A stretch of DNA of 64,000 bases from Roseococcus pinisoli (GTDB lineage: Bacteria > Pseudomonadota > Alphaproteobacteria > Acetobacterales > Acetobacteraceae), in contig NZ_JAHCDA010000004.1 of assembly GCF_018413645.1 (NCBI RefSeq), positions 62,001 to 126,000 of the forward strand, read 5' to 3'. Both the position numbers and the translations under genes were made by a program. Below, in pieces: positions 43,633-50,983 of the stretch. Each line of letters starts with the position of its first letter. Position 1 is the first letter of the stretch. Below the pieces are notes generated by a model, which was given only the letters and a program-made list of their open reading frames with translations, had not been told where the DNA came from and made no database searches.

Positions 43633-46116
43633 ATGAGCACGCCGTCCTCGCCCACGCCGCGCGCCCGCCTGTTCAGCTTCCGCACGCTGCGGGGGCGGCC
43701 GGACACCGAGCACGAGATGAGCTTCAACCGGCTCGCCTTCGCGCTCATCATCACCGTCTTCCTGCTGCTGGAGAACGCCCCCCGCCACACGCTGGAGGTC
43801 GTGGGCGCCTATTGGCTCCTCGGCCTCGCCATCTTCGCCCACATCCTGATCTTCCCGGCGGTCAACAACCCACGGCGCGTCTTCACCATGTTCGTGGACG
43901 TGGCGCTCCTCTCCTACGAGCTCCATGTCGGCGGCGAGAAGACCTCGGTCATGGCCTCGCTGTACCTCTGGGTGATCATCGGCAACGGCTTCCGCTTCGG
44001 CGTCACCTGGCTGCGCATCTCCCAGGCGATGAGCCTGGTGGGCTTCACCTGCGTCTTCCTCTTCACGCCCTTCTGGCGCGACCAGGTGCATCTCTCGGCC
44101 GGCTTCATCCTGGGCATCATCGCGATCCCGACCTATTCGGCCACGCTGATCCACAAGCTCTCGGCAGCCAAGGCGCAGGCCGAGGCGGCCAACCAGGCGA
44201 AGAGCATGTTCCTGGCCAGCGTGAGCCACGAGCTGCGAACCCCGCTGAACGCCATCATCGGCATGGGCGGGCTGCTGCAGATCTCGGAGCTGAACGCCGA
44301 GCAGCGCGAGATGGCCAGTACGGTCACCGACGCCGGCAGCAACCTGCTGCGCCTCATCGAAAGCATCCTCGACTTCTCCCGCATCGAAGCGGGGCAGATG
44401 CTGATCAAGCCTGCGCCCTTCGATCTGCCGGTCCTGCTGGACGAGGTCCGCCGGATGCTGGCCGCCACCGCGCGCGAGAAGGGCCTGCGCTATTCCTTTC
44501 ACCTGACGCCCCGGACCCCCCGGCATCTGGTGGGCGACGTCTCCCTGACGCGGGAGGTTTTACTGAACCTGGTCGGCAACGCGCTGAAGTTCACCTCCAA
44601 GGGCGGCGTGGTGGTGGCCGTCGACGCGGAGGCCTCGAATACCGGGACCCGGCTGCGCTTCGAGGTGACGGATACCGGCATCGGCATCGCGCCCGAGGCC
44701 CAGACGCGCATCTTCGAAGCCTTCTCCCAGGCCGATGCCACCATCATCAACCGCTTCGGCGGTACCGGCCTGGGCCTGGCGATCAGCCGCCGGACGGCCC
44801 AGCTGCTGGGCGGCGAGATCGGCGTCGACAGCATGGAGGGGGTGGGCAGCACCTTCTGGTGCACGCTGCCCATGGAGGTGCAGACCGGGGCCGAAGAGGC
44901 CGCGCCGGGCGAGGCCGTCCTTCTCGCCCCCGGCACCTTGGAGCAGGCCGAGGCCTGGCGCGCGGCCGGGCTGCAGCTGCGGCCCGCGACTACGCTGGCC
45001 GAAGCCGTGGCGGCGCTTGAGGTGCTTCCGGCGGCCGTGCCGCGGATCCTGGTCGTGGATTCGGAGGCGCTGGCCATGCCACCCACCTCCCTGGCCCAGA
45101 CGCTGGAGGCGCTGGATCCGAATGGCGCCTGGCGGACGATCCTGCTGGCGCCCGAGGGAACGGAAGGTCTTCCGGCGGTGCCGCTGCGCCGCGCCTTCCT
45201 CTCCGTATTGCCCCCTGCCCCGGCGGCCGCTCAGCTGGCGGCGGCACTGCGCTTGGCCGGCAGCGCGACACGAAGCCAAGAGGAAATGCTGCCGCAGCGG
45301 CTGCCGCGCCGCCGCCTCAACGTCCTGGTCGCGGACGACAACCGGGTGAACCTGCGCGTGGTCTCGCGCATCCTCGAGACGGTCGGCCACGAGCCCACCC
45401 TCGTCTCGGATGGCGAGGAGGCGCTGGATATCCTGGAGGAGCGGGAATTCGATTTGGTCCTGATGGACCTGAACATGCCCGGCATCGGCGGGATCGAGGC
45501 CGCGAAGCTCTATGCGATGCAGTCGCTCGGGCGCCGCACCATCCCCTGGCTCGCCGTCACGGCGGATGCGACGGATGAGGCGAGGCAGCGCTGCGAGGAG
45601 GCGGGCTTCGCGGCCTGCCTCGTGAAGCCGCTCACGCCGGCGGCGCTCCTGGCCGCCATCGACGAGCTCGACCTGCCGGACGAGCCGCAGCAGGAAAGGC
45701 CGAAGGAAATCGCGGCCATCGCGAGCCATCCGCGCTTCCGGCCGACAGGTCCCGTGCTGGTCGACCAGCGCGCGCTGGACGATCTGGAGCTGCTCGGCGG
45801 CCCCGAATTCGCGCGCGAGGTGGTGACCGAGTTCCTGGAAGACGCCGAGATCACCCTAGGCGAGCTGGCCCGGGCCGTGAGTGCCGGCGATTCCAGCACT
45901 TTCCGGGCGAAGGCCCATGCGCTGCACAGCGCGGCCGCCAATGTCGGCGCCCGCGCCCTTTGCGAGCTCTGCCAGCTCTGCCGGAACGTCGGGCCCGACG
46001 TCCTGAAGGAGCAGGGCCGCTCGATCGTCGACCGCCTCGCCACCGAGGTGGAGCGCGCCCGCCCGCTGCTGCTGCGGGAAGGCACGGGTAGCGGGATGGG
46101 CCAGCGGCGCAACTGA
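43633..46116 (+). CDS. rpfC: RpfC-like hybrid sensor kinase (DSF receptor candidate)
   Basis: 827-residue membrane kinase. The N-terminus has [20 protein letters not shown], close to the D(S/T)EH start of the RpfC sensor domain, and about five membrane helices to residue ~175. HisKA with His199 ([16 protein letters not shown]), HATPase ([36 protein letters not shown]), REC with Asp612 ([14 protein letters not shown]) and C-terminal HPt with His762 ([15 protein letters not shown]) follow, the exact RpfC order. A second, receiver-like segment without clear acidic pocket lies at ~430-540. In Xanthomonas RpfC binds DSF and phosphorylates RpfG. Here the convergent gene is an RpfF-like synthase, which supports the naming. 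Confidence 0.88.
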   Translation: MSTPSSPTPRARLFSFRTLRGRPDTEHEMSFNRLAFALIITVFLLLENAPRHTLEVVGAYWLLGLAIFAHILIFPAVNNPRRVFTMFVDVALLSYELHVGGEKTSVMASLYLWVIIGNGFRFGVTWLRISQAMSLVGFTCVFLFTPFWRDQVHLSAGFILGIIAIPTYSATLIHKLSAAKAQAEAANQAKSMFLASVSHELRTPLNAIIGMGGLLQISELNAEQREMASTVTDAGSNLLRLIESILDFSRIEAGQMLIKPAPFDLPVLLDEVRRMLAATAREKGLRYSFHLTPRTPRHLVGDVSLTREVLLNLVGNALKFTSKGGVVVAVDAEASNTGTRLRFEVTDTGIGIAPEAQTRIFEAFSQADATIINRFGGTGLGLAISRRTAQLLGGEIGVDSMEGVGSTFWCTLPMEVQTGAEEAAPGEAVLLAPGTLEQAEAWRAAGLQLRPATTLAEAVAALEVLPAAVPRILVVDSEALAMPPTSLAQTLEALDPNGAWRTILLAPEGTEGLPAVPLRRAFLSVLPPAPAAAQLAAALRLAGSATRSQEEMLPQRLPRRRLNVLVADDNRVNLRVVSRILETVGHEPTLVSDGEEALDILEEREFDLVLMDLNMPGIGGIEAAKLYAMQSLGRRTIPWLAVTADATDEARQRCEEAGFAACLVKPLTPAALLAAIDELDLPDEPQQERPKEIAAIASHPRFRPTGPVLVDQRALDDLELLGGPEFAREVVTEFLEDAEITLGELARAVSAGDSSTFRAKAHALHSAAANVGARALCELCQLCRNVGPDVLKEQGRSIVDRLATEVERARPLLLREGTGSGMGQRRN

Positions 46117-46174
46117 CCTCCCCGCTCCCGCCGGTCTCCGCTAACGCAGCGGCGCCGCGTGAACGGGACCTCCG

Positions 46175-46203
46175 GCCGACGGGCCTGCTCGGGCCCCGTC
46201 GGC
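46175..46203. terminator. Hairpin between rpfC-like and rpfF-like genes
   Basis: Nine-base-pair stem GCCGACGGG/CCCGTCGGC with further partial pairing inside; likely ends both convergent transcripts. Confidence 0.55.
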
Positions 46204-46239
46204 TGCCCTGCTCCGGGCTTTCCGCGTCTCGCCAAGGCG

Positions 46240-47187
46240 TCACTCCGCCGCCATGGCCACCGGCATCCGCACGCCGACTTCCGCCGTCAGGCGCTTCTCC
46301 TGAGCCTGGGTGAGGCGCAGCATCTTGCGGATATCCATGTCGGAAACGCCCAGCGCCGTCTCGGCCCAGATGTCCACGACGTCCTTGAGCTCGGGCAGCG
46401 TCACCGGGTTCACGCGGCGGCGGACGCGCAGCAGCGCCTGCTGGGCATTGTGCTTGCGGGTGCCGTTGGCGATGTAGTCGCGGACGGCCGCCTCGCCCTC
46501 GCCCGGCTCGGCCAGGACGTTCACGATGCCCATCGCGTGCAGTTCCTCAGCCGAATAGAGGCGGCCGGACATGATCATCTTCTCCGCCTCGAACTGGCCG
46601 ATCCGGCGCGAAAGGAAGCTGTAGGCGCCCATGCCGGGGAAGAGGTTGAAGAGGATCTCCGGCAGGCCGAACTTCGCCTGGCGCTCGGCCACAATGACGT
46701 CGAAGGCCAGGGCGCATTCGAAGCCGCCGCCGAGCGCGTCGCCCTGGACGAGGGCGATGGTGATCACCGGGGCCTGGAACGCTTCCGCATTGCCGTGGAT
46801 GGCCTCGACGCAGAGGTGGCCGTAGCGGCGCAGCGCGGTCAGGTCGCGGTTGCGGATCTTCTCCGCGAAGAGGGCGAGGTCGCCGCCGAGGTTGAAGATG
46901 CCCGGCAGCCGGCTGCCCATGACGTAGTAGCGCAGCGCCGTGCCGAATTCCGACCGCCGCTCGGCCGAAAGGGCATCACGGAGCAGGGCCTGCTGGGCCA
47001 GGATGTCCTGCAGCAGCTCCAGCGTGAAGCTCGGCTTCGGGCCGGGGCGCATATAGGCCCAGAAGCTCGCCGTATCGGCCTCGAGACGGGTCTCGAGCGC
47101 GTTGAAGCGGGCGGCCGCCAGAAGCGCGGAAGGATCGCCGAAGGAACGCGGGGCGGTCTGGGTTTCCGGCTGGGAGAGGAAGGTCAT
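46240..47187 (-). CDS. rpfF: RpfF-like DSF synthase (crotonase superfamily)
   Basis: 315-residue enoyl-CoA hydratase-fold enzyme. RpfF makes cis-2-unsaturated fatty acid signals (DSF) from acyl-ACP by thioester cleavage and dehydration. The match to RpfF rather than ordinary crotonases is strong: FNLGGDLALFAEKIRNRDL, ALVQGDALGGGFECALAFDV with the first catalytic Glu, KFGLPEILFNLFPGMGAYSF with the second, SGRLYSAEELHAMGIVNVLA, and the C-terminal ELKDVVDIWAETALGVSD. Start at 47187 after GGAG. It is convergent with the RpfC-like kinase. Chain length of the product cannot be read from sequence. Confidence 0.92.
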   Translation of the reverse strand: MTFLSQPETQTAPRSFGDPSALLAAARFNALETRLEADTASFWAYMRPGPKPSFTLELLQDILAQQALLRDALSAERRSEFGTALRYYVMGSRLPGIFNLGGDLALFAEKIRNRDLTALRRYGHLCVEAIHGNAEAFQAPVITIALVQGDALGGGFECALAFDVIVAERQAKFGLPEILFNLFPGMGAYSFLSRRIGQFEAEKMIMSGRLYSAEELHAMGIVNVLAEPGEGEAAVRDYIANGTRKHNAQQALLRVRRRVNPVTLPELKDVVDIWAETALGVSDMDIRKMLRLTQAQEKRLTAEVGVRMPVAMAAE

Positions 47188-47540
47188 TTTGGAGCTCCAT
47201 TTTGGGGGTGATCGGCAGTTGTGGCGGGTCCGAAGGCCGGCTGGCCGACGGACCATTTTAACCACGAACGCATCGCGCTTGAGTTGTAAACCGTGGCGAC
47301 GACTCGCATCCGACGCGAGGAAGCCGATGGTTGAACGACGCGCGATGACTGACCGTTTTCAAGTCACCTGCAAAATAAGAAGCCCATGCCTCTGGCAATC
47401 TTCAGAAGATCGAACAGCTTTCCGACATCATTTCGATATCATAACGTCATATCTACATGGCTCCTGCTGCACGGATGGCGGGCATTCCCTAGCCCAAGGG
47501 CAGGGCGGCCATGTGAGACGGGCATGGTGCGCCGCACACG
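47188..47540. other. AT-rich upstream region of the rpfF-like gene
   Basis: About 350 bases without a supported gene. It is strikingly AT-rich for this window: I count 23 G+C in the 60 bases 47401-47460. It holds CCACG/CGTGG arms around 47262-47296 and a short inverted repeat GATAT/ATATC at 47435-47453. It should carry the promoter and controls of the rpfF-like gene. Confidence 0.5.
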
Positions 47541-47572
47541 AAAAAGGCGGCGCCGGTTTCCCGACGCCGCCT
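47541..47572 (-). terminator. Rho-independent terminator of rpoH
   Basis: On the minus strand a long stem (GGCGGCG/CGCCGCC plus CGGG/CCGG with one mismatch) is followed by TTTTT, 30 bases after the rpoH stop. The clearest intrinsic terminator in the window. Confidence 0.8.
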
Positions 47573-47601
47573 TTCGCCTTCCGTAGCCGCTGTCCCGGCG
47601 C

Positions 47602-48483
47602 TCAGCCGACCGAGAGCCGGCGCTCGACGATCTGCTGCTTCATGCTCTTCTGAAGCTTCTCGAAGGCGCGCACCTCGATCTGGCGCACGCGCTCGCGGCT
47701 GATGTTGTACTGCTGGCTGAGCTCCTCGAGCGTGGTGGGCTCGTCCTTCAGGCGCCGCTCGATCAGAATGTGGCGCTCGCGCTCGTTCAGGGTGCGCAGC
47801 GCGCCGTTCAGCATGTCCTTGCGGTTGGACATGTCCTGCCGCTCGGCGAGCTCCTCCTCCTGGCTCTCGGTCTCGTCCACCAGCCAGTCCTGCCACTCGC
47901 CCTCGCTATCGGCGCGGACGGGGGCATTCAGGCTGTTGTCCGGCGAGGCGAGGCGGCGGTTCATGCTCACCACGTCCTGCTCCGGCACCGCGAGGGTCTT
48001 CGCGATCTTGGCCACGACCTCCGGCTGGAGGTCGCCTTCCTCGAGCGCCCCGATCTGGCCCTTGAGGCGGCGCAGATTGAAGAACAGCTTCTTCTGCGCG
48101 GCCGTGGTGCCCATCTTCACGAGCGACCAGCTGTGCAGGATGTATTCTTGAATCGCGGCGCGAATCCACCACATGGCATAGGTAGCAAGACGGAAGCCGC
48201 GATCCGGATCGAAGCGCTTCACCGCCTGCATCATACCGACGTTGCCCTCGCTGATGAGCTCGCCGACCGGCAGGCCGTAGCCCCGGTAGCCCATGGCGAT
48301 CTTGGCCACGAGACGCAGATGCGAGGTGACGAGCTTATGGGCCGCGCCCTCGTCGCCGACATCGCGCCAGCGCTTGGCCAGGTTCAGCTCCTCCTCGGGG
48401 GCAAGCATGGGGAACTTGCGGATGTCCTGCAGGTAGCGGGACAGGTTGCCTTCGGGGGCCATGGGGATGCTGAGGGATGCCAT
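47602..48483 (-). CDS. rpoH: RNA polymerase sigma-32 factor (heat shock)
   Basis: 293-residue alternative sigma factor for heat-shock promoters. Region 2 shows NVGMMQAVKRFDPDRGFRLA and TYAMWWIRAAIQEYILHSWS; the RpoH box, KKLFFNLRRLKGQ, distinguishes it from RpoD. Region 4 ends TLEELSQQYNISRERVRQIE. Start ATG 48483 follows GGAAGG; an ATG 30 bases upstream is less likely. Alphaproteobacteria often have two RpoH paralogues; which one this is cannot be told. Own terminator; possible promoter at 48654-48682. Confidence 0.97.
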   Translation of the reverse strand: MASLSIPMAPEGNLSRYLQDIRKFPMLAPEEELNLAKRWRDVGDEGAAHKLVTSHLRLVAKIAMGYRGYGLPVGELISEGNVGMMQAVKRFDPDRGFRLATYAMWWIRAAIQEYILHSWSLVKMGTTAAQKKLFFNLRRLKGQIGALEEGDLQPEVVAKIAKTLAVPEQDVVSMNRRLASPDNSLNAPVRADSEGEWQDWLVDETESQEEELAERQDMSNRKDMLNGALRTLNERERHILIERRLKDEPTTLEELSQQYNISRERVRQIEVRAFEKLQKSMKQQIVERRLSVG

Positions 48484-48653
48484 AGAAAGCCTTCCATCTG
48501 CGTCGCGCCCCACCCCGTGACGGCGGCGGGTGCGCGGACTTGGAGCGATAACGTCCCCGGGGCCCTCCCGGCTGCATCCGCCCCGGTCACGGAGAGGGCG
48601 GTGGCAGCAGCCTGGATCTTCAGCGGCACCCCAGGGGTCTTACCAATGTCGTA

Positions 48654-48682
48654 GCCTTAGCCGGATCTCGCGTCTTTGTCCA
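48654..48682 (-). promoter_or_regulatory. Possible rpoH promoter
   Basis: On the minus strand TGGACA, 17 bases, TAAGGC, about 170 bases before the rpoH ATG, leaving a GC-rich, structured leader. Tentative. Confidence 0.35.
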
Positions 48683-48714
48683 GATAAACCGACCATTCTA
48701 GTACGGATAGGAAA

Positions 48715-49746
48715 TCACTGGCCTTTGATGAGATCCGCGGCGTTCGACGTGGGGTTCCCGCCAAGCTGGGCGAGCAGGTCCTGCATGTCCTTCGGCGGAT
48801 CCGAGCGAAAGGTTAGCGCCGCCCCCGTGACGGGATGGCGGAAGGCGAGCGACGTCGCGTGCAGGGCCTGCCGCGGGAAGGCGAGCAGGCTTTCGCGCAG
48901 CTCCTCGGGCAGCGCCTTACTCGCGGCGGGGGTGCGACGCAGATAGACCGGGTCCCCCACCAGCGGATGGCCGCGATGCGCCAGGTGCACGCGAATCTGG
49001 TGCGTCCGGCCGGTCATGAGCTTGCAGCGCAGCAGGGCGGTCGCGCCGAACCACGTCGTCTCGGTGGAATAGCGGGTAATGGCGTGCTTTCCCGAGGTGG
49101 CGCCGGCGGCCCCTCCCCGCGACCGCGGCTCCACCACGGCCATGCGCTTGCGGTCCGTGGCATGGCGGCCGATCGCGGCCTCGATCTCGTCCTTGGCCGG
49201 ATTCGGCACGCCCCAGACCAGCGCGAGGTATTCGCGGTCGAGGTCGCGGGCGGCGAAGGCCTCGGAGAGAGCCTGGTGGGCCGGCTGCGTCTTGGCCACG
49301 ACCATGATGCCGGAGGTGTCCTTGTCGAGCCGATGGACGATGCCCGGCCGCTTCTCCCCGCCGATTCCCTCCAGCTCCTCGCCCGCATGGGCCAGGAGCG
49401 CGTTCACCAGGGTGCCGTCGGCATTGCCCGGCGCCGGATGGACGACGAGCCCCGCCGGCTTGTCGAGCACGATCAGGTCCCGGTCCTCGTAGAGGATGTC
49501 GAGATCCATCGCCTGGGCTTCCGGTTTGGCGGGCACGGGCGATGGCGGCGAGATCGCGTAGAGCGCGCCGGCGCGCACGCCATGGGACGGTTCGGTCACC
49601 ACCACGCCGTCGCGGGAGGCATGCCCCTGCTCGATCAATGCCTTGACGCGGGAGCGCGAGAGGCCGCCTATCCGCTCCGCAAGGAAACGGTCCAGGCGCA
49701 TGCCCTGGTCGGATTCGAGCGCGGCGATCTCATGGGTCTTGGACAA
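48715..49746 (-). CDS. rluD: RluD-type 23S rRNA pseudouridine synthase
   Basis: 343-residue RluA-family enzyme that converts uridines in helix 69 of 23S rRNA to pseudouridine. An N-terminal S4 RNA-binding domain (MRLDRFLAERIGGLSRSRVK) is followed by the catalytic domain with the family motif RPGIVHRLDKDTSGIMVVAK (catalytic Asp), LVWGVP, and LMTGRTHQIRVHLAHRGHPL. The start appears to be TTG at 49746, since an ATG is not available before the S4 domain except internally. Its first codon abuts the first codon of a divergent gene. Confidence 0.92.
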   Translation of the reverse strand: MSKTHEIAALESDQGMRLDRFLAERIGGLSRSRVKALIEQGHASRDGVVVTEPSHGVRAGALYAISPPSPVPAKPEAQAMDLDILYEDRDLIVLDKPAGLVVHPAPGNADGTLVNALLAHAGEELEGIGGEKRPGIVHRLDKDTSGIMVVAKTQPAHQALSEAFAARDLDREYLALVWGVPNPAKDEIEAAIGRHATDRKRMAVVEPRSRGGAAGATSGKHAITRYSTETTWFGATALLRCKLMTGRTHQIRVHLAHRGHPLVGDPVYLRRTPAASKALPEELRESLLAFPRQALHATSLAFRHPVTGAALTFRSDPPKDMQDLLAQLGGNPTSNAADLIKGQ

Positions 49747-50037
49747 ATGCGGGCACTCAAATTCCTGGTTGTGACAATGGGGGTGCTGATCGTGGCCGGC
49801 ACCGTGGCCCTCGTCGTGCTGCTCGTCCAGCGCGCCGGGCGCGGGGGTGGATCGTCCCTGCCACCGATGAGCCTCGAACTGCCGGCCGGTAGCCGGATCG
49901 TCGGAATCGCCGGGGCCGAGGGGCGCTTCGCCGTACTGGTGCAGCGGCCGGACGGCGACCGGATCGTGTTCCTCGACGCGCGCACCGGACGGCCCGTGGG
50001 TGAGGTCATTCCTGGCGCCGGAGTACCTGTGCGCTGA
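49747..50037 (+). CDS. Small single-pass membrane protein
   Basis: 96 residues: one N-terminal transmembrane segment (ALKFLVVTMGVLIVAGTVAL) and a soluble domain ending in SRIVGIAGAEGRFAVLVQRP and DRIVFLDARTGRPVGEVIPG, which looks like a small beta unit. It resembles a short conserved alphaproteobacterial membrane protein family (possibly DUF6476), low confidence. The frame stays open far upstream but that part is antisense to rluD. No strong ribosome site is visible before the ATG. Function unknown. Confidence 0.65.
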   Translation: MRALKFLVVTMGVLIVAGTVALVVLLVQRAGRGGGSSLPPMSLELPAGSRIVGIAGAEGRFAVLVQRPDGDRIVFLDARTGRPVGEVIPGAGVPVR

Positions 50038-50076
50038 CCCGGGCGCTGAAAATGCACAAACTTTGCCGCCCCCCGC

Positions 50077-50105
50077 TTGATCCCGGAAAGAAGCCCGACT
50101 AGAAG
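50077..50105 (+). promoter_or_regulatory. Probable promoter of tRNA-Glu
   Basis: TTGATC at 50077-50082, 17-base spacer, TAGAAG at 50100-50105; the predicted start is about ten bases before the mature tRNA. Confidence 0.5.
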
Positions 50106-50120
50106 CTCGACACCGGCCAC

Positions 50121-50196
50121 GTCCCTTTCGTCTAGAGGCCTAGGACACCGCCCTCTCACGGCGGCAACAGGGGTTCGAATCCCCTAAGGGACGCCA
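50121..50196 (+). tRNA. tRNA-Glu (CTC)
   Basis: 76 bases with full cloverleaf. Acceptor arms GTCCCTT/AAGGGAC, discriminator G, encoded CCA; anticodon stem CCGCC/GGCGG around CTCTCAC with anticodon CTC; T-arm GGGGTTCGAATCCCC. The 245 bases between it and the ptsN-like gene show nothing I can name. Confidence 0.96.
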
Positions 50197-50441
50197 GCCG
50201 CCATCCTCCGGATCGGCGAGTTCTGGCCAACCACTCATCAGAAAAGTATCCTGCCCTCCCTACCGGTACGCCCCCTCGCGCGAATCCGTCGCGAGACCTT
50301 GCCTGACGCCCTGCCTCCCGCCACCTGAAGCGCAAGCTCGGGATTGTCGGGCGTCATCGATTCCTTCGGCTAGCATGAACAAAGCGTTAGCTTTAAGACG
50401 TCGCAACCCATCATTCGGACCCACTTGCTCCGGAGGCTCCC

Positions 50442-50903
50442 ATGGCCCTTGCCGATCTGTTCCCCGCTTCCAGCGGGGTCCTGACTCTCTCGCCCTCCAA
50501 TAAGAAGGAGCTGTTCGAGATGCTCGCGGCCGAGGTGGCCGCGCGGATCGATCAACCGCAGGAGCGAATCCTCGACGCCATCCTGGCGCGCGAGAAGCTC
50601 GGCCCCACCGCCCTGGGCCGCGGCGTGTCGCTGCCCCATGCGCGGGTGGACTGGCTCGACAATCCGGTCGCCATCCTGGCCCGCCTGACCCGCGGCATCG
50701 ACATGGAGGCCCGCGACGGCGAGCCGGTCGATCTCGTCTTCCTGGTCCTTTGGCCGGAAGCCGCGTCGGAGGGTTTCCTCCCGGCCCTGTCCGGCATCTG
50801 CCGGGTCCTGCGCGACAACCAGCTTCCGCGGCAGCTTCGCCAGGCCCAGTCCGCCGACGAGGCCCTCGAGACCCTTCGGGCCGCCGAACGCGCCCAGGAC
50901 TGA
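50442..50903 (+). CDS. ptsN: PTS IIA protein, nitrogen-PTS type (PtsN-like)
   Basis: 153-residue cytosolic phosphocarrier of the IIA-Ntr class. The phosphorylated His lies in LGRGVSLPHARVDWLDNPVA, with the typical ILDAILAREKLGPTALG before it and EPVDLVFLVLWPEA after. In E. coli and rhizobia IIA-Ntr links phosphate-relay state to potassium transport and nitrogen control. Usually ptsN follows rpoN and hpf; here it stands instead 80 bases before the Mrp antiporter operon on the same strand. The ATG follows CGGAGG. Confidence 0.9.
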   Translation: MALADLFPASSGVLTLSPSNKKELFEMLAAEVAARIDQPQERILDAILAREKLGPTALGRGVSLPHARVDWLDNPVAILARLTRGIDMEARDGEPVDLVFLVLWPEAASEGFLPALSGICRVLRDNQLPRQLRQAQSADEALETLRAAERAQD

Positions 50904-50983
50904 CCGCCACGAGGTCCGCCACCTTCCGGCACCGCCTTGCGAGCGGCGCCGAAATCCAGAACTGACGGAGAGCCCGCCGCCCG

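Noticed and set aside
43633-43900. RpfG or another HD-GYP protein near rpfC/rpfF
   Set aside because: No HD-GYP motif was found in any gene of the window; the neighbouring regulator is GGDEF-EAL.
48835-49746. In-frame upstream extension of the small membrane protein at 49747
   Set aside because: It is entirely antisense to rluD and lacks coding character; the membrane helix starts right after the ATG at 49747.
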